Assembly: GCA_040388625.1 (NCBI GenBank)
Contig: JAZKBK010000004.1
Span: 124,001 to 188,000 of the forward strand
Length of the DNA stretch: 64,000 bases
Source: Gemmatimonadota bacterium
GTDB lineage: Bacteria > Gemmatimonadota > Gemmatimonadetes > Gemmatimonadales > Gemmatimonadaceae
Direction of reading: 5' to 3'
Both the position numbers and the translations under genes were made by a program. Shown one piece after another: positions 45,848 to 56,328 of this stretch (position 1 is its first letter; the number at the start of each line of letters is the position of its first letter). Under the pieces are notes generated by a model. The model did no database searches, was not told the origin of the DNA, and saw nothing but the letters and a program-made list of their open reading frames with translations.

Positions 45848-46867
45848 TCAAACAGCGTGCAGGGCATAAATAGTCATCAGGTCGTCGCCAAAGGCCTGGC
45901 GACGCAGTACCGGGATCCGGCGGACGTTCTCCGCTCGGCGAGGCGACGTCGAAGAGAATGCCGCCAACGCGCCTCCACCCAATACTATTGGTGCCTGAAA
46001 GATAACCAGCCTGTCCACCAGCTCCGCGTCGAGCAGCGCCGACGCGAGTGATGCGCCGCCCTCGACGAGCAGCGAGCGGATGCCGCGTGCCCGTAATGCT
46101 CGGAGCGATGCGGCAAGATCAGCCACGCGAACGAACGTAACGGCGTCCGTTTCTTCTAGAACGGACGTTCGACCGGCCGACAACCTGGCGTCTGGGTCGA
46201 AGACCACGCGTACAGGCGGCACTCTCGGTTGGATCGGGCCACGCACCGTCAACGATGGATGGTCCGTGGCGTAGGTCGTGGCCCCGACGGCGATTGCGTC
46301 CACGTTGGCGCGAATACGATGGACTTCGGCGCGCGACTCCTCGTTCGTGAGCCAGGCTCGGGTGCGCTTGGAGTCCGCGATCGCGCCGTCGATGGAGAGC
46401 GCCAGCTTGAGCGTCACCCACGGACGATCCGACACGTACGAGTGAAAGAATGGCGCGTTGAACTCCCGCGCTTCATGCTCCAGCAAACCGACCTCGACGT
46501 CGATGCCGGCTGCGCGCAGCTTCTCCGCCCCACCGCCAGAATCCGCGCCGGGATCGCGCGCAGCTATGACGACGCGCGCAATCCCCGCTGCAATCACCGC
46601 ATCGGAGCATGGCGGCGTCTTGCCCGTGTGATTGCACGGCTCGAGCGTGACGTACATCGTCGCGGCCCGTGCGGCACTTCCAGCGCGCGCGAGCGCGTTG
46701 ACCTCGGCATGCGCTTCGCCGTACCGCTCGTGCCACCCCTCACCGACTATTTCGCCGTCGCGCACCACGACTGCGCCGACCAATGGATTGGGCGCAGTCT
46801 GTCCCCAGCCACGCTCTGCAAGTGCCAGCGCGCGACGCATGAACTGTTCGTCGCGCGCATCGGCCAT
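45848..46867 (-). CDS. ribD: Bifunctional deaminase/reductase RibD
   Basis: 339 residues from ATG 46867; a TTG at 46894 would overlap the preceding gene by 23 bases. The N-terminal deaminase has FMRRALALAERG, APNPLVGAVVV, HAEVNALA and PCNHTGKTPPCSD; the C-terminal reductase has VTLKLALSIDGAIAD and LLVEGGASLASALLDAELVD. It performs the second and third steps after RibA. It leads the rib block, just after an unrelated secreted protein. Confidence 0.96.
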   Translation of the reverse strand: MADARDEQFMRRALALAERGWGQTAPNPLVGAVVVRDGEIVGEGWHERYGEAHAEVNALARAGSAARAATMYVTLEPCNHTGKTPPCSDAVIAAGIARVVIAARDPGADSGGGAEKLRAAGIDVEVGLLEHEAREFNAPFFHSYVSDRPWVTLKLALSIDGAIADSKRTRAWLTNEESRAEVHRIRANVDAIAVGATTYATDHPSLTVRGPIQPRVPPVRVVFDPDARLSAGRTSVLEETDAVTFVRVADLAASLRALRARGIRSLLVEGGASLASALLDAELVDRLVIFQAPIVLGGGALAAFSSTSPRRAENVRRIPVLRRQAFGDDLMTIYALHAV

Positions 46868-46871
46868 GCGC

Positions 46872-47882
46872 TCAGATTCCGAATCGAACGCCAAGTGCGC
46901 CGTAGGTCTGAGCCGAGCCGGGGGCAGCGCCTGCGAACGAGTTGTACGTCGGAACGTCTACCGAGTTCGTGCGGCCAATCTCGCCTATGAACTTGATGAT
47001 TGGGAAGTTGAGTGTCGCGTCCAGGAAGTACGTCGTGCGGGTGAGCTTCTGCTTCATGGATATCGGGCCGAGCGATTCGCCAGGTGTACCCACGCCCGCC
47101 ACGCCACGTGCAGCAACGTAGCCGCTTCCGGTTGCGCTGGAGCTGTAGCGGTCCTGTCCCACGCCCGCTGCGAGGCCGAGCATGAGGAGACTCTTGCTCG
47201 CAACCAGCCTGTAGGAATCGGTGTTGACATCGATGTTCTTGAGATTGAGCGTGTCGCCGCCGCCGTCGTTGGCTGCAAGGTCGACTGTTGGAAGGCCGCG
47301 ATGCAGATACGTGACCGAGATCCCAGGGAACAGTATGCTTTCCTGAATGATTCCAACGCGCACACCGCCACCGAATTTCACGGATCCGTTCGGTGTGGTG
47401 ATATGCACGCCGGACGCATCGAGTGAAGGCAGATAGCTGACGCTGCCGAGCAGGTCGATTCCGCCGACGTTCGTAACGCCAAGCGGAAGTCCACGAAACA
47501 GTCCGATCGCGACGTCGGCCTGTGGGATGCCTGCAATCTGCGACTGTGTCGGATATTCATCCGAACGAGCACCGGTCGTCGCAGGTGTGACCTGGTCGAC
47601 GCGCGGGATGTTCGAATTGACCACGTTCGCGCGCCCGCTGATGTAGATGTGACCGAGGCCACCGAGCGTGCCGCCTACGCCGAGCGTCGCGTTACCACCG
47701 GAAATGATGACGCCCAATTGCGGCGCGAGATACTGGAAGACGTCGATCGCCTTCTGGCACGCATCCTGGGTTACGACGGAAGAGCACTGCGCGTTCACGG
47801 TTGTCTGCGCGGCAATCGGCACAGAGGGGACGAGCAACAATGCCGCGATGAGCGGCCCGATATTCGATGACTTGAGCTTCAT
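46872..47882 (-). CDS. Hypothetical outer-membrane-like secreted protein
   Basis: 336 residues. A Sec signal (about 1-25, IAALLLVPSVPIAAQ) precedes a Cys pair (CSSVVTQDAC) and a Gly-rich beta-strand series: GVGGTLGGLGHIYISGRANV, VGGIDLLGSVSYLP, FPGISVTYLHRGLP. The C-terminus is YGALGVRFGI, a plausible barrel end. It is probably an OM beta-barrel or surface protein of unknown role. It sits between purM and ribD, an unusual place, and its stop is 4 bases from ribD. Confidence 0.65.
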   Translation of the reverse strand: MKLKSSNIGPLIAALLLVPSVPIAAQTTVNAQCSSVVTQDACQKAIDVFQYLAPQLGVIISGGNATLGVGGTLGGLGHIYISGRANVVNSNIPRVDQVTPATTGARSDEYPTQSQIAGIPQADVAIGLFRGLPLGVTNVGGIDLLGSVSYLPSLDASGVHITTPNGSVKFGGGVRVGIIQESILFPGISVTYLHRGLPTVDLAANDGGGDTLNLKNIDVNTDSYRLVASKSLLMLGLAAGVGQDRYSSSATGSGYVAARGVAGVGTPGESLGPISMKQKLTRTTYFLDATLNFPIIKFIGEIGRTNSVDVPTYNSFAGAAPGSAQTYGALGVRFGI

Positions 47883-47900
47883 TGACTCTCCTGACGGGAC

Positions 47901-48959
47901 CTATTCGAGAATAACGCGTCCGAAGCCCGGACGAACTTCGCCGAGTCTCCATGCAGCAATTCCCGCGCGCGCTGCGTGTTGAATGACTGGCGCTACCTCG
48001 CTGCCGTCACACACCACGACCATCCCGACACCCATGTTGAACGATCGGAACATCTCGCTGACCGGGACATCTCCCGCACGTCCCAGTTCGCGGAACAGCA
48101 CTGGCACTTCCCAGCTGGCGAGGCTTACGATCGCGTCCAGCGTGGGCGGCAGAGCGCGGTCCAGATTGCCGGGAATACCGCCGCCTGTTATGTGTGCCAT
48201 TGCGTGCACCCGATCCAGTACCGGACCGACCGCGGCAAGATACGACGCGTGCACGGCGAGCAGCGCATCGGCGACTGTCACGTCCATCCCGGGAAACGCA
48301 TCGGTGGCCCGAAGCTTCATCCGGTCGTGAACGATGCGTCGCGCGAGCGAATATCCGTTCGTATGCAAGCCCGTGCTTGCCAGAGCTACAAGTGCGTCGC
48401 CGTCGCGAACGCGGTCGGGGCCGAGCACTGAATCTTCGCTCACACAGCCGACTATGAAACCCGCGAGATCGTAGTCCGGTGGCGTGTAGATACCCGGCAT
48501 CTCCGCCGTCTCGCCGCCGAGCAGCGCGCAAGCGTTTTCATTGCAGCCGGCTGCAACACCCGATACCACGGCTTCCACGATCGCGGGCTCGAGCTTGCCG
48601 AACGCGACGTAATCGAGAAAGAAGAGAGGTCTTGCTCCCTGCACGAGGATGTCGTTCACGCAGTGATTGACGAGATCGTGTCCGACAGTGTCGTGCCGTC
48701 CAGCTTCGATCGCGACTTTGGTCTTGGTGCCAACACCATCCGCGGACGCGACGAGGAGTGGCTTCGCGACGTCCGTAGGAACGCGGAACATCCCGCCGAA
48801 CGCTCCGAACGCGCCGCGGACACCAGCGGTGTACGTCGATTCGACGAGCTTCCTTATCCGGCGCTTGGCGTCATCGCTGGCATCGATGTCGACGCCGGCC
48901 GCGCGGTAGTCGAGCGGCGCACCTGCATCGTTCGCGTTGACGCGCGGATCACTCGTCAC
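47901..48959 (-). CDS. purM: Phosphoribosylformylglycinamidine cyclo-ligase
   Basis: 352 residues from GTG 48959, whose GTGA overlaps the PfkB-kinase stop; a longer reading in frame enters the kinase gene and is rejected. It has DYRAAGVDIDAS, SADGVGTKTKVAIEAGRHDT, HCVNDILVQGARPLFFLDY, LLGGETAEMPGIY and HITGGGIPGNLDRALP. It makes AIR in purine synthesis. Confidence 0.97.
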   Translation of the reverse strand: MTSDPRVNANDAGAPLDYRAAGVDIDASDDAKRRIRKLVESTYTAGVRGAFGAFGGMFRVPTDVAKPLLVASADGVGTKTKVAIEAGRHDTVGHDLVNHCVNDILVQGARPLFFLDYVAFGKLEPAIVEAVVSGVAAGCNENACALLGGETAEMPGIYTPPDYDLAGFIVGCVSEDSVLGPDRVRDGDALVALASTGLHTNGYSLARRIVHDRMKLRATDAFPGMDVTVADALLAVHASYLAAVGPVLDRVHAMAHITGGGIPGNLDRALPPTLDAIVSLASWEVPVLFRELGRAGDVPVSEMFRSFNMGVGMVVVCDGSEVAPVIQHAARAGIAAWRLGEVRPGFGRVILE

Positions 48960-49873
48960 GCGCTCACATCCTCCTCGAATGCAACCAACTGCTTGAACGC
49001 GTGCAGGCGCTGGTCCAGCTCCGCGCGCGTAACTGTCATCAGCCGTTCGATCGAGAACTTCTCCACGGCAAACGACCCCATCGCCGATCCGTAGATCACC
49101 GCGCGCCGCATGTTGGCGTCGCTCAGATCGCCCGTGCGTGCGAGATAACCGATGAAGCCACCGGCGAAGGAATCGCCCGCCCCTGTGGGATCGAACACCG
49201 ACTCCAGCGGATACGCCGGTGCGAAGAAGATGTTGTTCTCGCGGAACAGAAAAGCGCCGTGCTCGCCTTTCTTGATGATCACGTGCTTGGGGCCGTGCGC
49301 CATTATCCACCGCGCGGCCTGCACGAGGTTGCTCTGCTCCGTGAGCTGACGTGCTTCTGCGTCATTCAGCGTCAGGAGATCCACGTGTCCGAGCAGCTCG
49401 ATCAACTCGGGCCGCCGGCTCTCGATCCAGAAGTTCATCGTGTCGGATGCGACGAGGCGCGGACGCTCGACCTGCTTGAGTACAGCGAGCTGCAGTCGCG
49501 GATCGATGTTCGCGAGAAACAGGAAGTCGGGTTTGGCAAAGCGCGCGGGAATTTTCGGCTCGAAATTCGAGAACACCCCCAGATGCGTCTCGAGTGTCTC
49601 GGCGGAATTGAGGTCGTGACGGTAACGTCCGCGCCACCGGAACGAGCGGCCGTCGACCTGCTCTATTCCTCCCAGGTCGACATTGCGCTCCTCGAGCTCG
49701 CGCAGACGCGCCATCGGATAGTCGTTGCCAACGACACCGACGACCTGCACGCTGGTCAGATGACTCGCGGCGGCGGAGAAAAAAGTTGCGGAGCCGCCGA
49801 GCACGTCATCGGCCTTGCCGAACGGCGTTTCGACGGAATCCAGCGCGACCGATCCAACGACGAGGACGGACAT
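48956..49873 (-). CDS. PfkB-family carbohydrate kinase
   Basis: 305 residues. The N-terminus VGSVALDSVETPFG, GGSATFFSAAASHL and the ATP/anion-hole motif DPTGAGDSFAGGFIGYL (catalytic Asp) mark a PfkB kinase. A conserved MNFWIESRRPELIELL segment is typical of a sub-family of sugar or nucleoside kinases close to adenosine kinase. The substrate is not clear, and translation is coupled to purM. Confidence 0.88.
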   Translation of the reverse strand: MSVLVVGSVALDSVETPFGKADDVLGGSATFFSAAASHLTSVQVVGVVGNDYPMARLRELEERNVDLGGIEQVDGRSFRWRGRYRHDLNSAETLETHLGVFSNFEPKIPARFAKPDFLFLANIDPRLQLAVLKQVERPRLVASDTMNFWIESRRPELIELLGHVDLLTLNDAEARQLTEQSNLVQAARWIMAHGPKHVIIKKGEHGAFLFRENNIFFAPAYPLESVFDPTGAGDSFAGGFIGYLARTGDLSDANMRRAVIYGSAMGSFAVEKFSIERLMTVTRAELDQRLHAFKQLVAFEEDVSA

Positions 49874-49925
49874 CAGAGTTGTGTGAGAGTTATTGACAGC
49901 GTACCGCTTGCGATCTGGTCAGTGG

Positions 49926-51542
49926 TCACATGCGCTCCGGGGCAGCGATGCCCAGGAGGTGCAGAGTGTTGCGGATCACGATCTGCGCGGCGCGAGCCAG
50001 CGCAAGACGGGCAGACATGATCGGCTCAGGCTCACCAAGAACGTGATGCTTGTGATACCACTGATGAGCGAGTCGTGCGGTTTCCAGCGCGTACGACGTG
50101 ATGCGGTGCGGTTCCAGGGCTGCGGCAGCGCCGCGGACCTCGGCCGGAAAATCGATCAGCTGCTTGATGAGTGCCTGCTCTTCCGGCTCCGTCAGCGCGC
50201 TGAGATCGACCGACGACATATCCATCTGCGACGCGTCGATCTCGCCAACACGAAAGATTCCGCTCATTCGAGCGTGCGCCATCTGCAGATAGTAGACCGG
50301 GTTTTCATCCGACTGCCTGCGAGCGAGATCGACGTCGAAGATCAGTGGACTGTCGCCCTTCCGCATCAGGAAGAAGAAGCGCACCGCGTCGCGCCCGACC
50401 CAGTCGATAAGGTCGCGAACTGTCACGTAGCTTCCGGCGCGCTTGGAGATCTTGACCTCCTCGCCATCCTTCACCACGGTTACGAGCTGGTGCAGCACGT
50501 ACTCGGGATAACCTTCCGGAATCCCCAGATCCAGGGCGCGCAACCCGGCGCGCACGCGCGTCGTAGTACCGTGATGGTCGGCGCCCTGCACGTTGATCGC
50601 GCGCGTAAAGCCTCGCTCCCACTTTGTGAGGTGGTACGCGACGTCCGGCACGAAGTACGTGAATGTTCCGTCGCGCTTACGCATCACGCGATCCTTGTCA
50701 TCACCGTACTCGACCGTGCGGAGCCAGAGCGCACCGTCGCTCTCGTACGTCCGCCCATTCTCGATGAGACGGTCCACGGCCTGCTGTACCTTGCCATCGG
50801 TGTAGAGACTGGACTCCAGATAATACGTGTCGAACTTCACACCGAACGCCTGCATGTCGAGGTCCTGCTCTGCACGCAGCATGCGAACAGCGAATTGCCG
50901 GACGCCTTCGTCCATGGCGCCATCGAAGCGCAACGCAATTTCGCGCACGTAGTCGCCGTGGTATCCGCCGGCCGGAATCGCCGCTTCGCCGCCCTTCGCG
51001 TCGATGTGTGCGCGCACACTCAGCTCGAGATTGTCGATCTGAACGCCGGCATCATTGTAATAGAACTCGCGCGAAACGTTCCACCCGGTCCACTCCAGCA
51101 ATGACGAGATGGCATCGCCAAGCGCAGCCTGACGGCCGTGGCCGACGTGCAGCGGGCCAGTTGGATTTGCAGAGACGAACTCCACGACGACCGGAGCATT
51201 GCCACCGTCGGATACACGACCGTAATTCTCGTTGCCGACGACGATGTCGCGAACTCTTGCCGCGACAGCACCGGGATCCAACCGGAAATTCAGGAATCCG
51301 GGGCCGGCAATCTCGATGCGGTCGACGCCGGCGTCCGCGAGGTTGATATTGTCGCGAATCGCAACGGCGATCTCGGCTGGCTTGCGGCGGAGCGGACGCG
51401 CAAGCACCATCGCGATGTTGCTTGCCCAATCGGCGAGCGCAGGGTCGCGCGGACGCTCCAGCAGCGGCTCGACGTCTTCGGGCGCGCCGATGCTCAGCGC
51501 CGCTCGCTTGAGCTCGGCGCGAATGCGATCAGAAAAATTCAC
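49926..51542 (-). CDS. argS: Arginyl-tRNA synthetase
   Basis: 538 residues from GTG 51542, overlapping the fmdB stop (GTGA). VEFVSANPTGPLHVGHGRQA carries the HIGH motif (HVGH), VKISKRAGSYVTVRDLIDWV carries the KMSK equivalent, and the anticodon domain ends LLGIAAPERM. The N-terminal Arg_tRNA_synt_N domain is ~1-90. It charges tRNA-Arg. Confidence 0.96.
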   Translation of the reverse strand: MNFSDRIRAELKRAALSIGAPEDVEPLLERPRDPALADWASNIAMVLARPLRRKPAEIAVAIRDNINLADAGVDRIEIAGPGFLNFRLDPGAVAARVRDIVVGNENYGRVSDGGNAPVVVEFVSANPTGPLHVGHGRQAALGDAISSLLEWTGWNVSREFYYNDAGVQIDNLELSVRAHIDAKGGEAAIPAGGYHGDYVREIALRFDGAMDEGVRQFAVRMLRAEQDLDMQAFGVKFDTYYLESSLYTDGKVQQAVDRLIENGRTYESDGALWLRTVEYGDDKDRVMRKRDGTFTYFVPDVAYHLTKWERGFTRAINVQGADHHGTTTRVRAGLRALDLGIPEGYPEYVLHQLVTVVKDGEEVKISKRAGSYVTVRDLIDWVGRDAVRFFFLMRKGDSPLIFDVDLARRQSDENPVYYLQMAHARMSGIFRVGEIDASQMDMSSVDLSALTEPEEQALIKQLIDFPAEVRGAAAALEPHRITSYALETARLAHQWYHKHHVLGEPEPIMSARLALARAAQIVIRNTLHLLGIAAPERM

Positions 51543-51955
51543 TCCGAGGCCTTTGTCGGAGTCACCGGCTTTGCTGGCGTCTCGGGCGCCTTGGGCGGCG
51601 CGTCGCCGCCCGACTTTGCCTCCGTGGGGCTGGAGCCGGACGAGGCCGAGTCGCTCCCTGACGCCGAAGACCCACCGGAGGCGCTTCCTTCGCCGGCGGA
51701 AGCCGCAGGGGTGGCTTCCTTGCTGGACTCGGACGTTCTGCGGCCGGCACTCTTCTGATCTTTCTTACCGTCCTTGCCGTAATCCGTGATGTAGAACCCG
51801 GTTCCGTGGAAGACGAGTCCAGCGCCTGCCGACATCTGGCGCTCTGCTGGCTCGCCGCATACCGGGCACGGTACAACCGTGGGAGCGGATGCCATGGACC
51901 GGAAGAATTTGTCGAAATCATGCCCCTGAGGGCACGTGAACTCGTACGTAGGCAC
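51539..51955 (-). CDS. FmdB-family zinc-ribbon protein with low-complexity tail
   Basis: 138 residues from GTG 51955. The N-terminal CxxC...CxxC ribbon (MPTYEFTCPQGHDFDKFF, then PCPVCGEPAERQMS) matches FmdB regulators. From about residue 75 the chain is Ser/Ala/Gly/Pro-rich with KSAGRRTSESSKEAT and KPVTPTKASE, disordered. Its role as a regulator or RNA-binding factor is not known. It overlaps argS. Confidence 0.85.
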   Translation of the reverse strand: MPTYEFTCPQGHDFDKFFRSMASAPTVVPCPVCGEPAERQMSAGAGLVFHGTGFYITDYGKDGKKDQKSAGRRTSESSKEATPAASAGEGSASGGSSASGSDSASSGSSPTEAKSGGDAPPKAPETPAKPVTPTKASE

Positions 51956-52027
51956 TTGAGGAGGGGGTTGGTGCAGTCGTTCAATTTACGAGACCGCGAG
52001 GGCTACCTCAACGGTTACGCGGAGAGT

Positions 52028-53629
<1,602 letters not shown>

Positions 53630-53672
53630 CGGCGGCCGTCCGGAAACGTCACGCAACAGCGAGGTTCGATAA

Positions 53673-54701
53673 TTACGCTTGCTCTGCGAGCACGCGGCGC
53701 GACAACATCAGATCTGCCGTCATCACGTCCTGCTTGCTGCCGATGAACAACGGAGTCCGCTGATGCAGCTCTGTCGGCTCGACGTCGAGAATGCGAATCG
53801 ATCCGTTGCTGCCGAGTCCACCTGCCTGCTCGACGATGAAGGCGAGCGGGTTTGCTTCGTAGAGCAGGCGTAGCTTCCCGCGCGGGTTGTTCTCATTGGC
53901 AGGATACGCGAACAGGCCGCCGCCCAGCAGGTTGCGATGGAAATCGGCGACGAGCGATCCCACGTATCGCACGCTCATCGGGTCACGCATGCCGTCGAGG
54001 CCGCGGTAGCGCCGCATCAGCGCGCGGACATCTTCGTCCCACACCTGTTCGTACGAATCGTTGACGGAGAGATACCTGCCGTGCTCCGGAATTCTGATGT
54101 TGGGGTGCGACAGCAGAAATTCCCCGATCTGCGGATCCAGCGTGAAGCCGTGCACTCCCTGACCCGTGGTGTAGACCATCATCGTGCTGGAGCCGTAAAT
54201 CACGTAGCCCGCTGCAACCTGCCGGCGACCCGGCTGCAGCATGTCCTCCATCTCCCCGCGAGCACCGCGCGTGATCTTGCGCAGAACGGAGAAGATGGTC
54301 CCAACCGGAACGTTGACGTCGATATTGGACGAGCCGTCCAGCGGATCGAACAGCAGACAGTACTTGCCGCACCGGAAGTTGTCCGGAATCTGGATGATGT
54401 CGGGCTCTTCCTCCGAGGCCATGGCGCAGAGGCGGCCGCTGTGATCCAGGGCCTTGATGATCATGTCGTTGGCGAGTACGTCCAGCTTCTGCTGAATCTC
54501 GCCCTGAACATTGTGGTTTTCGGTGGCGCCGATTATGTCAGCCAGACCGGCCATGCGGACCTTGTTGGCGATCATCTTGGCCGCAAGCGCGATGTCGTAA
54601 AGCAACCCGGACAACTCACCCGTAGCTTCGGGATACAGGTGTTCCTGCTCGATTATGTAGCGCTCGATTGTTACGACGGACGTCGCTGTGTGCTTGACCA
54701 T
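53673..54701 (-). CDS. fbp: Fructose-1,6-bisphosphatase class I
   Basis: 342 residues from ATG 54701, which has GAGGAGGT five bases upstream; an upstream start at 54776 is rejected. It has [27 protein letters not shown] (metal-binding Glu), [20 protein letters not shown] and [20 protein letters not shown]. It hydrolyses FBP to F6P in gluconeogenesis. It overlaps the small metallopeptidase-like gene by 31 bases. Confidence 0.95.
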   Translation of the reverse strand: MVKHTATSVVTIERYIIEQEHLYPEATGELSGLLYDIALAAKMIANKVRMAGLADIIGATENHNVQGEIQQKLDVLANDMIIKALDHSGRLCAMASEEEPDIIQIPDNFRCGKYCLLFDPLDGSSNIDVNVPVGTIFSVLRKITRGARGEMEDMLQPGRRQVAAGYVIYGSSTMMVYTTGQGVHGFTLDPQIGEFLLSHPNIRIPEHGRYLSVNDSYEQVWDEDVRALMRRYRGLDGMRDPMSVRYVGSLVADFHRNLLGGGLFAYPANENNPRGKLRLLYEANPLAFIVEQAGGLGSNGSIRILDVEPTELHQRTPLFIGSKQDVMTADLMLSRRVLAEQA

Positions 54702-55078
54702 AACACCTCCTCGGCGAACTGATCGGCCTCTACTTCGAAACGGTTCCGCGAATAGCCACGGCACACGGATTCCCAAAGGTAACGTATGGCAAATGTTTTG
54801 TCCCGCCGGTACTGGCGAACGTGACCCAATTCATGAAGAAGAAGCCGGACTGAAGGCGGCTCGGCCGGCGACAGAAAGACCGTGCTGCCAAAGGTGATCC
54901 CGGCAACCGAGCTGCGGCCGAGAAACCATCCGCCAACACGCAGCGGAAAGCCCCCCCGCCGCCACGACACCGATGCCAATTCGGGAAACGCAGAGATCAC
55001 GTCCTGCGGAAGCGCAAAGGGCATACCGATAGTTTCCCGAAGCATCGCGCGCAACGCTGAGTGGACGCCGGTGTTCAC
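54671..55078 (-). CDS. Small HExxH-like putative metalloprotein
   Basis: 135 residues from GTG 55078, whose GTGA overlaps the ComEC stop. LLHELGHVRQYRRDKTFAIR has an HELGH zinc-binding motif, and a later [12 protein letters not shown] supplies a possible third ligand, like DUF4157-type domains. No signal is seen. Activity is unproven. It overlaps fbp. Confidence 0.6.
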   Translation of the reverse strand: MNTGVHSALRAMLRETIGMPFALPQDVISAFPELASVSWRRGGFPLRVGGWFLGRSSVAGITFGSTVFLSPAEPPSVRLLLHELGHVRQYRRDKTFAIRYLWESVCRGYSRNRFEVEADQFAEEVLWSSTQRRPS

Positions 55079-56274
55079 GCCAGCCACACCGTCAAACAGG
55101 TCGCGCAAGTCGCAACGGCCATGGATCGCCCGGGAAAACGACTTGTGCATGCGACGACCACGCCCGCGGCGGCGATCATCGACAACAGAACGCCGAGCGG
55201 CGACATGGTGACCGCCACGGCAGCGTAAGGCAGCAAGGCCGCGAACCTCGCAATCGCCTCGAATGCGACGAGCAACGGATGAGCTGCCAGCGCGACGAAG
55301 CGCGCTGCTGCTGGCCATGGCGCCAACACCAGCGCGAGAAAGAGAACTGGCTGCACGACTGCAATAACGGGATCAGCTGCGAGATTGGTGAGGGGACCAA
55401 TCAGGCTGAGACGGCCAAACCAGCATGCGACGAGGGGCGCCGTGACGAGCGTCGCCACACCGGAGACGACCAGCGACTGCACTACTCCTCGACGCCATCC
55501 GCGCAGTCGCGCAATCCGCCCACGCTTCACCACGGCACCGGCCGCTATCACCGCCGCCATTCCGGCCATGCTGAGCTGATACCCGACGTCCAGCGCGTTC
55601 TCCGGCTTCACAAGGGGAACGATACCGCCCAGCGCGAGAATACTCCACCGCGACGAGTGCCGCTGACATGCGTGCGACGCCGTCGCGACGCACACCATCA
55701 CCGCCGAGCGCAACGCGGGCGCGGGAAATCCCAGCACGAAGACGTAGCCCATTATCGTTGCAGCCGTAATGAACGACCCGATCCGACCCGGTACTCGCGC
55801 GATCCCGAGCAGCAGTACGAGTGACGCCGCTACGATCGACACGTGCAGCCCAGAGATCGCGAGCATGTGAACGATTCCGGCATCAGCGTATGCCCGTTTG
55901 ACGTCGCGCGGAATCTCGCTCTGATCCGCGACGAGCAACGCCTTGGCGATGGGCGCATCGAGCGCAAACGCAGAGTCGATCGCACGGCTCGCACGCAGCC
56001 GTAGCCTCTCTCCGAGCTCCGTCGAGTCCGGCTTGACGGCGAATCCGGGACCTGTGTGCGGCCGGGGCCCGGATGCGGCAATCGCGCACGATGCTGCGAA
56101 GTACAGGACGCACGCTGAGGGCACAAAATCAATCGCCGCCAGCCATGCGAGCGCACCGCAAGCGCCGAGCGAGATTTGCCATGGAAGCGAATAACCAGCC
56201 GCCAGCCCGCCAAGCACGAACACGAGCACCCACATTATCATCGGCACATGCGACTCGGCGTTGAGATCGCACAT
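55075..56274 (-). CDS. ComEC/Rec2-type DNA-channel protein (core only)
   Basis: About 399 residues from ATG 56274 (GTG 56307 is possible). The competence domain has the classic VKRAYADAGIVHMLAISGLH and multiple helices (VSIVAASLVLLLGIARVPG, GYVFVLGFPAPALRSAVMV, LDVGYQLSMAGMAAVIAAGA). It lacks the C-terminal metallo-beta-lactamase domain of full ComEC and has only a short N-terminal part. It probably forms the inner-membrane DNA channel; completeness is uncertain. Confidence 0.87.
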   Translation of the reverse strand: MCDLNAESHVPMIMWVLVFVLGGLAAGYSLPWQISLGACGALAWLAAIDFVPSACVLYFAASCAIAASGPRPHTGPGFAVKPDSTELGERLRLRASRAIDSAFALDAPIAKALLVADQSEIPRDVKRAYADAGIVHMLAISGLHVSIVAASLVLLLGIARVPGRIGSFITAATIMGYVFVLGFPAPALRSAVMVCVATASHACQRHSSRWSILALGGIVPLVKPENALDVGYQLSMAGMAAVIAAGAVVKRGRIARLRGWRRGVVQSLVVSGVATLVTAPLVACWFGRLSLIGPLTNLAADPVIAVVQPVLFLALVLAPWPAAARFVALAAHPLLVAFEAIARFAALLPYAAVAVTMSPLGVLLSMIAAAGVVVACTSRFPGRSMAVATCATCLTVWLA

Positions 56275-56328
56275 GGTACGTCCAAAGTCACGTGCGCGCG
56301 TTACCACGCCCGCGCACGTTGACGCGAA

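Noticed and set aside
46868..47900. FMN riboswitch ahead of ribD
   Set aside because: The gap before ribD is only 4 bases and the next gap is 18 bases, so there is no room and no RFN element.
48960..49310. N-terminal extension of PurM
   Set aside because: The sequence is Arg-rich and antisense-like to the PfkB kinase; GTG 48959 overlaps the kinase stop, as is common in this genome.
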